NCBI RefSeq assembly: GCF_003402535.2
Contig: NZ_AP025171.1
Span: 248,001 to 312,000 of the forward strand
Origin: Cupriavidus sp. P-10
GTDB taxonomy: Bacteria > Pseudomonadota > Gammaproteobacteria > Burkholderiales > Burkholderiaceae
Direction: 5' to 3'
Length of the DNA stretch: 64,000 nucleotides
The position numbers and the translations under genes are program-made. Below are positions 54,624-63,694 of this stretch, piece by piece. The notes under the pieces were generated by a model. The model was not told the origin of the DNA and ran no database searches. It saw only the letters and a list, made by a program, of their open reading frames with translations. How positions within the stretch are numbered: position 1 is the first letter of the stretch; each line of letters opens with the position of its first letter.

Positions 54624-55958
54624 ATGGGCAATTACCGGGAGGATGCCGGCGCGTTGCGCGCGCTGGTGCAGGACCAGCAGGTGCACCGCGACGTCTACAT
54701 CGACCAGGAGGTGTTCGCGCTGGAAATGGAGCGGCTTTGGTCGCGGGCGTGGATATATGTGGGACACGACAGCCAGGTGCCGGCGGCAGGTGACTTCGTC
54801 ACGGCCGATATCGCCGGGCAGCCGGTCATCATGGTGCGGCTGCCGGACGGCGCGGTGAAGGTGTTGCGCAACCGGTGCGCGCACAAGGGCGCGAAGCTGG
54901 TCTCGCAGCCCAGCGGCAATGCCGGCCGGTTCTTCCGCTGTCCGTACCACGCATGGACCTACAAGACCGATGGCACGCTGCTGTCGATCCCGCTGCGGCA
55001 GGGCTACGCAGGCACCAGCCTGGACGCCTGCCCCGCCGGACAGGGCCTGAGCGGGCTGCGCCACGTGGAGAACTACCGCGGCTTCGTCTTCGCCCGGCTG
55101 TCCGATGCGGGCCCTGGCTTCCGCGAATACTTCGGCGAATCGCTGTCCTCCATCGACAACATGGTGGAGCGCGCGCCGGACGGGCAGCTGGAGATCGCGG
55201 GCGGCGTGCTGCGCTACACCCACGACTGCAACTGGAAGATGTTCGTCGAGAACCTGAACGACACCATGCACCCGATGGTGGCCCATGAGTCGTCGGCCGG
55301 CACGGCCATGGACCTCTGGGCGGACAAGCCGGAGGACGCGCCCAGGCCGATGGTGATCGAGCAACTGGTGCCGTTCACGTCCGGCTACGCGTTTTCCGAC
55401 GAGATGGGGGTCAGGGTATTCGACAACGGCCATAGTTATACGGGCGTCGGCAGCGTGTCGCTGCACGCCGACTATGCCGGCCTGCCCGAGTACGAGGCGC
55501 GCATGTCGGAAAGCTATGGGCCTGAGCGGGCGGCGGAAATCCTCTCCACCGTGCGCCACAACACCATCTTCTACCCGAGCCTGACCATCAAGGGGGCGAT
55601 CCAGGCGATCCGCGTGGTCCGGCCTGTAGCGGTGGACCGGACGGTGGTCGAGTCATGGACGTTCCGGCCCAGGGGCGCGCCGGAAGACCTGCTGCGGCGC
55701 ACGCTGGTGTACACGCGCCTGATCAACTCGCCGATGTCGGTGGTTGGCCACGACGACCTGCACGCCTATCGCTCGATGCAGGAGGGCCTGCGCGCCGGCG
55801 GCAACGAATGGGTCAGCCTGCACCGCAACTTCGATGCGGCCGAACTCGGCCAGCATGACACCACCGCCAATGGCACCAGCGAGATCTCCATGCGCAACCA
55901 GTTCCGCGCGTGGGCCCGCTACATGGCGCCGGAAACCCAGACAGGAGAAACGACATGA
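54624..55958 (+). CDS. Rieske ring-hydroxylating oxygenase, alpha subunit 2
   Basis: 444 aa from ATG 54624; GGGAG at 54611-54615 and alignment with the other alpha subunit favour this start over ATG 54603. Rieske ligands C85-H87 and C106-H109; mononuclear iron site NDTMHPMVAHES. Followed directly by the beta-subunit gene, whose start overlaps its stop. It is probably the catalytic partner of that beta subunit; alpha 1 might share it. Confidence 0.92.
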   Translation: MGNYREDAGALRALVQDQQVHRDVYIDQEVFALEMERLWSRAWIYVGHDSQVPAAGDFVTADIAGQPVIMVRLPDGAVKVLRNRCAHKGAKLVSQPSGNAGRFFRCPYHAWTYKTDGTLLSIPLRQGYAGTSLDACPAGQGLSGLRHVENYRGFVFARLSDAGPGFREYFGESLSSIDNMVERAPDGQLEIAGGVLRYTHDCNWKMFVENLNDTMHPMVAHESSAGTAMDLWADKPEDAPRPMVIEQLVPFTSGYAFSDEMGVRVFDNGHSYTGVGSVSLHADYAGLPEYEARMSESYGPERAAEILSTVRHNTIFYPSLTIKGAIQAIRVVRPVAVDRTVVESWTFRPRGAPEDLLRRTLVYTRLINSPMSVVGHDDLHAYRSMQEGLRAGGNEWVSLHRNFDAAELGQHDTTANGTSEISMRNQFRAWARYMAPETQTGETT

Positions 55959-56455
55959 GCAAGCTGCCGCAAACCTCGCCGCCGGGCCGGGACGACCTGA
56001 TCGCGCTGGTCTATGAAGAAGCGCGGCTGATCGACGAGAAGCGCTTCGACGAGTGGCTTGCGCTGTTCGCGCAGGACTGCCTTTACTGGATTCCGCTCGT
56101 TCCCGGCCAGCAGGACGGTATCGATCACGCTTCGCTGATGTATGAAGACCGCCTGCTGCTGCAATTGCGCATCGAACGCATGGGCAATCCGCGTGCGTTC
56201 TCGCTGCAGCCGGAAAGCCGTTGCCTGCATGTGCTGCAGTGCCCGGAAGTCCTGTCGCTGCGCCATGACGAGAACGCCTGGCGGACGCGCACACGCTACA
56301 TCTACGTGGAAACGCGCGGCGACGAACAGCAGGTCTACGCCTGCACCGCGGAGCACACGCTGGCATTGGAAGACGGCGTGCTGAAGATCCGACAGAAGCG
56401 CGTGAACCTGCTGAACTGCGACGCGGCCCTGCCTTCGGTCCAGTTGTTCATGTAG
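55955..56455 (+). CDS. Rieske oxygenase beta subunit
   Basis: 166 aa. SnoaL/NTF2-like fold of the small subunit: LIALVYEEARLIDEKRFDEW, LFAQDCLYWIPLVPGQQDG, and LRIERMGNPRAFSLQPESR. It has a structural role in the alpha3-beta3 oxygenase. ATG 55955 has AGGAG upstream. Overlaps alpha subunit 2 by 4 nt. Last gene of the tightly packed part of the operon. Confidence 0.9.
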   Translation: MSKLPQTSPPGRDDLIALVYEEARLIDEKRFDEWLALFAQDCLYWIPLVPGQQDGIDHASLMYEDRLLLQLRIERMGNPRAFSLQPESRCLHVLQCPEVLSLRHDENAWRTRTRYIYVETRGDEQQVYACTAEHTLALEDGVLKIRQKRVNLLNCDAALPSVQLFM

Positions 56456-56652
56456 GGCGCGCTGGCGCGGCTGACGGCGGGTCCTGAGCCGGACTCGCCG
56501 TCCTTGCGCCTGCGTCGCCATATCCAGGATGCGGTGAAAGAGAAGTGCTCGCGCGCCGGGCACGGGGCGCGCTCGCGCCTGCATTGCCCTGCATTGACGA
56601 AAGGGGCAATCGCGCGGACTGCCGTGCTGACAAAAATATGGGGAGACAAGTC

Positions 56653-57792
56653 ATGGGAATCGATATGAAGCGGAGGCTGGCGCTGCTGTGCGCCGGCACC
56701 ACGTTTGGCCTGAGTGGCGCGGTGCGCGCGCAGGACGCGGTGACGCTGTACGGGCTGCTATCCGTCGGCGTGGCCTATGTCAACAACGAAGGCGGGCACG
56801 CGGCCACAAAGATGGTGCCCGGCACGATGCAGAACAACCGGTGGGGCTTGCGCGGCGTCGAGGACCTCGGCGGTGGCGCCAGGGCGCTCTTCGTGCTGGA
56901 AGGTGGCTTTGCGCTTGACGACGGCAAGCTGCAACAGGGCGGCCGGCTGTTTGGTCGCCAGGCATTCGTCGGCTTTGGCCATGATGCCTACGGCACGCTC
57001 ACGTTCGGGCGCCAGTACGATGCGGTCTTCGATACGCTCAATGGCATGTCAGCCCCGGTGGCGGCGGCCGGGCTGGCCGCGCACATCGGCGACAACGACA
57101 ACGTGTTCGGCAGCTTCCGGAACAACAACGCGATCAAGTACGTCACGCCAGGTTGGGGCGGCCTGCGGGCGGAAGCGGCCTACGCGATGTCCGATTCAGG
57201 CAGCGCGGCGAACAACCGCGCATACAGCCTTGGCGCCACCTATGCGAGCGGTCCGCTGAAGCTGGCGGCAGCCTATATGCAGCTGGACCGTCCGGGCCTT
57301 GCCGCCAGCAACAACGCGGGTGGCGCGGTGACCGACGACTATGCCGGCGCACCGTTTGTCCTGTTCCACACCAGCCCGCTGTCTGCTGCCGTGGGCGTCG
57401 CGCGGCAACGCGTGGGGGGACTTGCCGCCGGCTACAGTGTTGGCGCGGCTCGCGTCAATGCGATGGTGACCACGGCCCGGTACCGCTACCAGGACGGCAC
57501 GGGCCTGCGGTTGAACAACTATGACGTCAACCTCAGCTACAACCTGACGCCTGCACTGACGCTGGGCGCCGCCTATGTATTCACCGACGGCGATTACAGC
57601 GGCGTGGACAGCCGACCGAAATGGCATATGGGCCAGCTCAGCCTTGACTACGCATTCTCCAAACGTACGGACATCTACGTCTTCGGCGTCTACCAGCGCG
57701 CCCGGTCGGCGAAAGCCGACATCTACCTGTTCGCACCGTCGGGCAACGACAGGCAGCTGGTGTTTGTCACGGGTATCCGGCACAAGTTCTGA
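56653..57792 (+). CDS. Gram-negative porin (OmpC-like, Porin_4)
   Basis: 379 aa from ATG 56653 (GGGAGA 6 nt upstream). A signal peptide precedes AQDAVTLYGLLSVGVAY. The sequence is a 16-strand-type beroporin pattern of Burkholderiales: NRWGLRGVEDLGGGARALFV, LFGRQAFVGFGHDAYGTLTF, and C-terminal FVTGIRHKF ending in Phe. It would let the substrate through the outer membrane. A 197-nt gap separates it from the beta-subunit gene. Confidence 0.92.
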   Translation: MGIDMKRRLALLCAGTTFGLSGAVRAQDAVTLYGLLSVGVAYVNNEGGHAATKMVPGTMQNNRWGLRGVEDLGGGARALFVLEGGFALDDGKLQQGGRLFGRQAFVGFGHDAYGTLTFGRQYDAVFDTLNGMSAPVAAAGLAAHIGDNDNVFGSFRNNNAIKYVTPGWGGLRAEAAYAMSDSGSAANNRAYSLGATYASGPLKLAAAYMQLDRPGLAASNNAGGAVTDDYAGAPFVLFHTSPLSAAVGVARQRVGGLAAGYSVGAARVNAMVTTARYRYQDGTGLRLNNYDVNLSYNLTPALTLGAAYVFTDGDYSGVDSRPKWHMGQLSLDYAFSKRTDIYVFGVYQRARSAKADIYLFAPSGNDRQLVFVTGIRHKF

Positions 57793-57799
57793 GTGCGCC

Positions 57800-57820
57800 G
57801 GGACCGCCGTGCGGCGTCCC
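57800..57820 (+). terminator. Hairpin after the porin gene
   Basis: GGGAC (57800-57804) and GCCG (57806-57809) pair with CGGC (57812-57815) and GTCCC (57816-57820), 8 nt after the porin stop. The loop is 2 nt and one C is bulged. No T-tract; it may end the catabolic operon. Confidence 0.45.
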
Positions 57821-57966
57821 CCGCAGGTCCGCATGCGCCGCCACCCGGTCCCAGGCCTCCGTTTGAGGCATACTGCACGCACCCGCATGCGCGACCCCCG
57901 TCGCGCAGCGCCCCCATCGCCTCACACGAACGCCCCGGCGCAGTCCCCGCGCGCCGGGCCCTCGCC

Positions 57967-59046
57967 ATGCAAAACGTCGGAAGACTTGTCCGCAGCGCCA
58001 GCCTGAGCGGCTTCATCGAATTGACGGAGTCGCTCGGGCACGATCCGGGCGCCTTGCTGCGCAAGGCCGGGCTGTCCGCGCGGCTGCTCAGGGACCCGCA
58101 GGCGCTGATCCCCAGCAAGGCGCTGCGCGAGTTGCTGGAACTCGCCGCCAGCGCCACCGGCACGGAGGATTTTGCGCTGCGGCTGGCGGCGCGCCGTACG
58201 TTTTCCAACCTGGGGCCGATCAGCCTGGTGCTGAAGGAGGAGCCGTCGCCGCGGCAGGCGCTCGATGCCTTGTGCCGCTACCTGAAGCTGATCAGCACCT
58301 CGCTGGTCATGCGCATCGAAGAGACCGGCCAGACCGTGGTCATCCGCGAAGACCTGCTGCCCGGTCCGGGCCCGGCGACGCGGCAGGCGATGGAGTTGAG
58401 CGTGGCCATGATGTTCCGGATCCTGTGCGAGCTGATCGGGCCGCAGTGGCGGCCGCAGCAGGTCTGCTTTACGCACCGGCCGCCGGCGGATATGGCGGCG
58501 CACCGTGCCTTCTTCGGCCGCAACCCGATGTTCAACCAGCCATTCAATGGCATGGTCTGCGCCGCGGCCGACCTGGACAAACCGCGCACGCCCGACAATT
58601 CCGGCGCCATCCAGCTGGCGCGCGACTATCTTGAGACGTCGCTGCGGCAGCGCGGCGAGGGCATGCGCGAGGCGTGCCGCGAGCTGATCATGGCGCTGCT
58701 GCCCGGCGGGCGCTGTACCGCCCAGCAGGTGGCGCGACATCTTCGCGTGGACCGTCGCACGCTGCATCGCCATCTCATCGTCGATGGGCTGACCTTCTCC
58801 GCCTTGCTCGACGAGGTCCGTACCGAACTGGTGAAGCGGCACCTGCAAGAGAGCGACCTGCCGCTCGGCGAGATCGCGGGACTGCTGGGATTCTCGACCC
58901 AGAGCAGTTTCAGCCACTGGTTCCGCGCCAGCTTTGGCTGCAGCGTCACGCAATGGCGCTCGCAGGTGGCCAGTTCGGGCGACCAGGCGGCAACGGGACG
59001 CGCCGGCCCGGGGCGCCGCCGCACGGGAAGCGTCAGTCGGCAATAA
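57967..59046 (+). CDS. AraC-family regulator (OruR/arabinose-binding-like N-terminus)
   Basis: 359 aa from ATG 57967. The N-terminal part (~25-220) is of the AraC Arabinose_bd type (FIELTESLGHDPGALLRKAG, ARRTFSNLGPISLVL). The C-terminal HTH_18 domain has LRVDRRTLHRHLIVDG and the second helix pair IAGLLGFSTQSSFSHWFRAS. It probably activates the catabolic genes in response to substrate. The last 14 bases overlap the convergent oxidoreductase gene. Confidence 0.9.
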   Translation: MQNVGRLVRSASLSGFIELTESLGHDPGALLRKAGLSARLLRDPQALIPSKALRELLELAASATGTEDFALRLAARRTFSNLGPISLVLKEEPSPRQALDALCRYLKLISTSLVMRIEETGQTVVIREDLLPGPGPATRQAMELSVAMMFRILCELIGPQWRPQQVCFTHRPPADMAAHRAFFGRNPMFNQPFNGMVCAAADLDKPRTPDNSGAIQLARDYLETSLRQRGEGMREACRELIMALLPGGRCTAQQVARHLRVDRRTLHRHLIVDGLTFSALLDEVRTELVKRHLQESDLPLGEIAGLLGFSTQSSFSHWFRASFGCSVTQWRSQVASSGDQAATGRAGPGRRRTGSVSRQ

Positions 59047-60004
59047 GCACGATCTTGCCCATATGCTGGCTGCGTTCGATGTAGGCATAGGCTTCGCCGA
59101 TCGCATCCATGGGGAAGGTGCGGTCGATCGGCAGGCGCAGCTTGCCTTCGCGGAAGAAGGGCATCAGGTCGCGCGCGCAGGCCTGCACGCATTCAAGGCG
59201 TTCGGCCTCGGTGCGCGTGCGGAAGGTGGCGCCCATCAGCTTCAGCCGGTTATGCCACAGCAGGTTGAGATCGACCTGGGCAGTGCTGGAACCACCCAGC
59301 CGCGCCAGGTTCACCAGCCGGCCCTTTACCGCCAGGCTCTTGATGTGGTCTTCGAAGACCGTGCCGCCAATGGTATCGATGATGACGTCGACGCCACGCC
59401 CGTCGGTGGCTGCCATGATGGCCTCGACCTGCGATTCGCACGACGCATTGACGCCGACATCGACGCCATAGCCTGCCAGCCGCTCCAGCTTGGCCGCCGA
59501 GCGCGAGGAAGCGATCACCTTCGCGCCGAGCGCGGAGGCGGCCATCACCGCGGCCATGCCGACCCCGCCCGAGGCGCCGTTGATGAAGACTGTCTCGCCG
59601 GCCTTGAGCTCGCCGTTGCTGACCAGCGCGTCATGGGCGGTGATGAACACATTGGGGAATGCGGCTGCGTCGGCCCACGATACCTCCGGCGGCACTGGCA
59701 TCAGCGCCAGCGGCGCCGCGACCACGTACTGTGCGTGACAGCCACGGCCATGGCCCATCACCCGGTCGCCTTCGCGCCAGCCTTGGACCTGCTCGCCGAT
59801 GCTGGCGACCTCGCCCGCGAACTCCACGCCGGCCGTCATCGGGGCACCGGTGCGGTGTTCCCGCATGTACTTGATTTCGCCATAGTTGATGCCCGATGCG
59901 CGCACCCGCACCAGCACCTCGCCAGGGCCGGGTTGCGGCGTGGGGATATCCTGCACGGCCAGCTGGCCACCTTCCGCGCCCGGTAGTACTCGTACTGCTT
60001 TCAT
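59033..60004 (-). CDS. Quinone-oxidoreductase-like MDR protein
   Basis: 323 aa. Zinc-free medium-chain reductase: GroES-like domain with GEVLVRVRASGINYGEIKYM, and Rossmann motif INGASGGVGMAAVMAAS. No structural-zinc Cys cluster is seen. Likely NADPH-dependent reduction of a quinone or enone. Last gene of the four-gene minus-strand operon (14 nt after the binding-protein gene). Confidence 0.88.
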   Translation of the reverse strand: MKAVRVLPGAEGGQLAVQDIPTPQPGPGEVLVRVRASGINYGEIKYMREHRTGAPMTAGVEFAGEVASIGEQVQGWREGDRVMGHGRGCHAQYVVAAPLALMPVPPEVSWADAAAFPNVFITAHDALVSNGELKAGETVFINGASGGVGMAAVMAASALGAKVIASSRSAAKLERLAGYGVDVGVNASCESQVEAIMAATDGRGVDVIIDTIGGTVFEDHIKSLAVKGRLVNLARLGGSSTAQVDLNLLWHNRLKLMGATFRTRTEAERLECVQACARDLMPFFREGKLRLPIDRTFPMDAIGEAYAYIERSQHMGKIVLIAD

Positions 60005-60017
60005 GCTGTCTCCTGTG

Positions 60018-61019
60018 TCATTCCGGCTTGAACTGAATCGAGCGCAGCAGCTTGCCCTGGCGTTCGTAGGACTCGCGTACGTCTTTGGCCAGTTCTTCGG
60101 GCGTGGCCGCCGTGCCGGTCTCCATGCCCAGCTCTTCGAGCTTGCGCCGCAGCGTGGGCGATTGCATGGCAGCGAGCGTGGCCTCGCGCACCTTGGCGAC
60201 TACCGCCGGCGGTACGCCTGGCGCCGCCCACAGCCCCATCCAGCCAACCTCGCTGAGGTCCGGATAGCCCAGTTCGGCAAAGGTGGGAACGTTCGGCAGC
60301 GCGGCGATCCGCCGCGGGAAGGCCACCGCATAGGCCCGCAGCTTGCCCGCCTTGATAAACGGCATGGACGTCGCCGGACCGTCGAACATCAGCGGAACCT
60401 GTCCTCCCATGATGTCCTGCAGGGCCGGGGGGGAGCCCTTGTAGCTCACCGCGCCGGTGTCGAGGCCGGCCAGCCGGTTGAACTGCACGCCGATGGTGTG
60501 GCCACGCAGGCCAATGCCGAAGTTCGCGATGTCGACCTTGCCCGGGTTCGCCTTGACGTACGTGACCAGCTCGGCGAGGTTCTTTGCGGGAAGGCCGGGA
60601 TTGCCGACGAGGACCAGGCCCTGGCGCGTGAGCTGCACCAGCGGGACGATGTCCTTGAACGGGTCGTAGGACACCTTGATGGCTTGCGGCACCTCCGAGG
60701 CGATGCCCTTCTGGATCAGCAGCAAGGTATAGCCGTCGCGCGGCGCGGACAGCAGGCCCTGCACGGCGATGGTTCCCGCCGCGCCGGCCTTGTAGTCGAC
60801 GATCACGGACTGCCCGAGCGGGCGTTGCAGCTCATGGGCAAAGAGCCGTGCGAGGATGTCCGCGGTGCCGCCGGGGGGCGCGCCCACGAGGATCCGCACC
60901 GGCTTGGTCGGCCAGTCAGTGGCCGGGGCGGCGCGCACGGCCTGGGCGGCAGGCAGCAGCGCGCCGAGGGCAAGCGTGAGCACAACCGCGCGGCGCGAGG
61001 TGTGGGGGAAGCGTTTCAT
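60018..61019 (-). CDS. Bug/TctC-family solute-binding protein
   Basis: 333 aa. A signal peptide (VVLTLALGALLPAAQAVRAA) is followed by the Bug-type periplasmic binding fold: WPTKPVRILVGAPPGGTADI, GDQV-type segment VDYKAGAAGTIAVQG, and PNVPTFAELGYPDLSEVGW. Bug proteins bind carboxylic acids; TctAB membrane partners are not in this window. Beta-proteobacteria encode many orphan Bug proteins. Confidence 0.92.
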   Translation of the reverse strand: MKRFPHTSRRAVVLTLALGALLPAAQAVRAAPATDWPTKPVRILVGAPPGGTADILARLFAHELQRPLGQSVIVDYKAGAAGTIAVQGLLSAPRDGYTLLLIQKGIASEVPQAIKVSYDPFKDIVPLVQLTRQGLVLVGNPGLPAKNLAELVTYVKANPGKVDIANFGIGLRGHTIGVQFNRLAGLDTGAVSYKGSPPALQDIMGGQVPLMFDGPATSMPFIKAGKLRAYAVAFPRRIAALPNVPTFAELGYPDLSEVGWMGLWAAPGVPPAVVAKVREATLAAMQSPTLRRKLEELGMETGTAATPEELAKDVRESYERQGKLLRSIQFKPE

Positions 61020-61085
61020 GACTGTCTCCGTTTCTCTGTGTCCCCTCGGCCCTGTTGGCGGGCCGTGTCAGCGGGGGAGTGCGGC

Positions 61086-62144
61086 TTACTGGGTCTTGCG
61101 CAGGAAGCCCTGGGTACCGCCGTTGCGGTTGGGCGCGAAGCCGTTGGCCTGCAGCGACTCTTCCACCGTGTCGTAGAACACGCCGATCCGGCAGATCTCG
61201 CGTGCCTCCTTGGCGGTGGCGATGTCACGGCCCAGTTCGCGGGAGATGCGCACGAGTTGCTCGATCTGGTCCACGCTTCCCTGCTTCGCCGTGCGGCGCG
61301 GGTTCCACAGCACGTCCTCGGTGCCGCAGCGCACGTGCAAGCCCATCGCAATACCCATGGTATTGACCGGCAGCACATTGCGCACATTGCTCTCGACCGT
61401 CACCACGGCGCCGTCCGGCACCGCGCGCATGAAGTTGGCGAGGCTGTAGACGCTGGGCGTGTCCATGCCGCCGCCGATTGCTACCCAGTTTATGTTCAGC
61501 GGGCCCTTGTAGAAGCCGCGCCGCACCAGCCGCTCCACCGACTCCAGGCTGTTGATGTTGTAGCACTGGAATTCGCTCTGGATGCCGGCGGCAGTCAGGC
61601 GGCGCACGTGTTCCTCGACCCAGCCGGGATTGGCGGGCACCGTCATGTTCTTGTAGGCGTCGAAGAGCGCCATGTCTTCGCGCGAGGTGCCCTTGAAGTC
61701 AGCGTCTTCCGCATGATCGGTGACGTTCATCTGCGAGGTGTTGACCGTCACCGTGACCTGGTCCGGCGTGGGGTCCAGGTCGGCCAGCATGTGGCGGGTG
61801 TCGTCCGACAGCCACTTGGCGGCCTGCCCTTCATCCTCCGGCGCGAAGGAGATCGAGCCGCCCACCTGGATGATCATGTCGGGCACCGCGGCGCGCACGC
61901 CGGAAATCAGTTCGTTGAACTTGGACAGGCGCTTGGAGCCCTTGCCGTCCAGTTCCCGCACATGCAGGTGCAGCACGGTGGCGCCGGCGTTGTAGCAGTC
62001 CACGGCCTTCTGGATCTGTGCCTCCATGGTGACCGGAATGTCTTCGGGGAAATCGGAAGGCTGCCAGCCGGGGGCATAGGGTGCGGCCGTGATGATCAGC
62101 GGCTGCTGGTTTTCGGGAAAGAGGTGGCCATCGAGGAAGTTCAT
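61086..62144 (-). CDS. BKACE (3-keto-5-aminohexanoate cleavage enzyme-like, DUF849)
   Basis: 352 aa from ATG 62144. Zinc motif ATVLHLHVREL (HxH) early, and the DUF849 core: GGSISFAPEDEGQAAKWLSD, EFQCYNINSLESVERLV, and GLHVRCGTEDVLW. BKACE enzymes condense a beta-keto acid with acetyl-CoA to give acetoacetate and a CoA thioester. The beta-keto substrate is unknown. Flanked by TauD-type and Bug-type genes in the same operon. Confidence 0.9.
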   Translation of the reverse strand: MNFLDGHLFPENQQPLIITAAPYAPGWQPSDFPEDIPVTMEAQIQKAVDCYNAGATVLHLHVRELDGKGSKRLSKFNELISGVRAAVPDMIIQVGGSISFAPEDEGQAAKWLSDDTRHMLADLDPTPDQVTVTVNTSQMNVTDHAEDADFKGTSREDMALFDAYKNMTVPANPGWVEEHVRRLTAAGIQSEFQCYNINSLESVERLVRRGFYKGPLNINWVAIGGGMDTPSVYSLANFMRAVPDGAVVTVESNVRNVLPVNTMGIAMGLHVRCGTEDVLWNPRRTAKQGSVDQIEQLVRISRELGRDIATAKEAREICRIGVFYDTVEESLQANGFAPNRNGGTQGFLRKTQ

Positions 62145-62176
62145 GGGGAGTCTCCGGTTCGGAAGGCGGCTTCGGT

Positions 62177-63022
62177 TCAGTAGGGGATGTCGCCGACGAT
62201 GGCTGCGCGCTCCATCTTGCGCGGCGCGGGAAAGTAGTCGTTGAGCGCGTAGTGCTGCGTGCAGCGGTTGTCCCACACGGCGATATCGCCCTGCTGCCAT
62301 GACCAGCGCACCTGGTATTCGGGAATGGTGGCGCGGCTGATCAGGTAGCTGAGCAGCAGGGCCGCGCCGGGCGCCTTGTCGATGCCGTGACGCACGTTGG
62401 CCGGTGTGGCGTAGTTGGTGAAGTAGGTGGAGAAGCCTGCACCGACGAACAGCACCTTTTCCCCGGTTTCCGGATGCGTGCGCACGACCGGATGCTCTAC
62501 CGGCGGATGGTCCTGCGCCAGCTTGGCGCGCGCCTCGGGCGTCATGACCGCACCGAAGCTCTGCTCGATACTGGCGCGGGCGCGCAGGCCATCGACCTTC
62601 GCCTTGATGTCGTCCGGCAGTTCCTCGTAGGCCTTCACCATGTTGACCCAGATGGTGTCGCCGCCAATCTCGGGACATTCGATGCAGCGCAGTACCGCGC
62701 CCATGGCCGGGTTCGGGCGCCAGAGGCCGTCGCAATGGTAGTTGTTCTCGTAGCTGTGCGGGTTGTCGCTGCGGTAGACCCGCACCAGGCCCGGATGGTC
62801 GGGGTCGCTGCCGACTACGGGATGGTCTTCCAGCTTGCCGAAGGCGCTGGCGAAGGCCACGTGCTCGGCACGCGTGATGTCCTGCTTGCGGAAGAAGAGT
62901 ACGCGGTGCCTGAGCAGCGCTGCCTTGATGTCGGCGAAGAGCGCCGGGTCGCGCGCCGCGTCGCCGAGATGGATGCCCTTGATTTCGGCGCCGATGGCGG
63001 GGGTGATCTGCCTGATCTCCAT
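62177..63022 (-). CDS. TauD/TfdA-family 2-oxoglutarate dioxygenase
   Basis: 281 aa. Fe(II)/2-oxoglutarate dioxygenase: iron ligands His and Asp in NNYHCDGLWRP and the distal His in RCTQHYALNDY, with a downstream Arg (PRKMERAAIVGD) for 2-oxoglutarate. It would hydroxylate or cleave an ether, sulfonate or C-H bond. First gene of the minus-strand operon; direct repeats lie ~95-125 nt upstream. Confidence 0.92.
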   Translation of the reverse strand: MEIRQITPAIGAEIKGIHLGDAARDPALFADIKAALLRHRVLFFRKQDITRAEHVAFASAFGKLEDHPVVGSDPDHPGLVRVYRSDNPHSYENNYHCDGLWRPNPAMGAVLRCIECPEIGGDTIWVNMVKAYEELPDDIKAKVDGLRARASIEQSFGAVMTPEARAKLAQDHPPVEHPVVRTHPETGEKVLFVGAGFSTYFTNYATPANVRHGIDKAPGAALLLSYLISRATIPEYQVRWSWQQGDIAVWDNRCTQHYALNDYFPAPRKMERAAIVGDIPY

Positions 63023-63385
63023 TTCCAGTCTCCTGCAGTTTGGTGGATCTGCGCGCAGGTCCTTGCCTGCTTGGGAATGGAGTATCGGCGGATCGAAGGG
63101 TGCTCGCTTGCTTTACTGGGACATTCGTTTGTCAATTTGGGACATGTGGCGCGCACTCGCCTGTGCTGCGCTCCGCAAGGCGCCGGGGGCAGCCCATTGC
63201 CGCCAGGAATGAACGAGGAGGGTCGTCAGCGACCAGAATGCATTCGCCGGAGGAAGGGATTTCTTGTCGAAATGCAGGACGTATCTGCGGGCGCCGTCCA
63301 GCGGCTTGCCGCCGCTGTCAACGCGTGCCGCCGGATAAATCGCATCGGCCGGCAGGTGGTATGGCGATCAACACACGGGGCTGGA
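63023..63385. promoter_or_regulatory. Upstream region of the minus-strand operon, with direct repeats
   Basis: No gene is supported in these 363 bases. TGGGACAT occurs twice in the same orientation at 63117-63124 and 63138-63145, a 21-nt repeat distance, two DNA turns. That arrangement is typical of AraC- or LysR-type regulator sites. It lies ~95 nt upstream of the TauD-type gene. The remainder of the gap shows nothing recognisable. Confidence 0.35.
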
Positions 63386-63601
63386 TCACGAGCGTTGCGT
63401 ATCGCCGCACGCGCTGCGCAAGTGCACCTCCCCGTCATGGCGATGGATGTGCAATTCAGCGTTCTGTCGCATCGCCAGATTCCAGCCCGCGGCAATTGCC
63501 GCTTCCATGGTCGAATATTTTTGGGGCTTGATATCGAGGCCGCTGAATTCCAACGCCCAACCGACTTCCGCGGGTAGAACGCGAATGATCCGCGATTGCA
63601 T
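63386..63601 (-). CDS. DUF2188-like small protein
   Basis: 71 aa from ATG 63601 (AAAGG upstream). It starts MQSRIIRVLPAEVGWALEF and ends with the pattern AELHIHRHDGEVHLRSACGD, which resembles DUF2188-type domains (short beta-rich proteins that end in an HxxDG turn). Function unknown. A MerR-type promoter reads toward this gene from 63695-63725. Confidence 0.65.
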   Translation of the reverse strand: MQSRIIRVLPAEVGWALEFSGLDIKPQKYSTMEAAIAAGWNLAMRQNAELHIHRHDGEVHLRSACGDTQRS

Positions 63602-63694
63602 ACTGACCTTTCAAGAGTTACCGCTGCGTATGGCGGCCGCTGTCGTTCTGCGGTCGAAATGCAATCCTCCTTCCCTAAAGTGCGGTTTAGGCAT

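Noticed and set aside
59886..62183. A 765-codon plus-strand frame over the Bug and BKACE genes.
   Set aside because: Runs opposite to well-supported genes with known domains; codon composition is that of a shadow frame.
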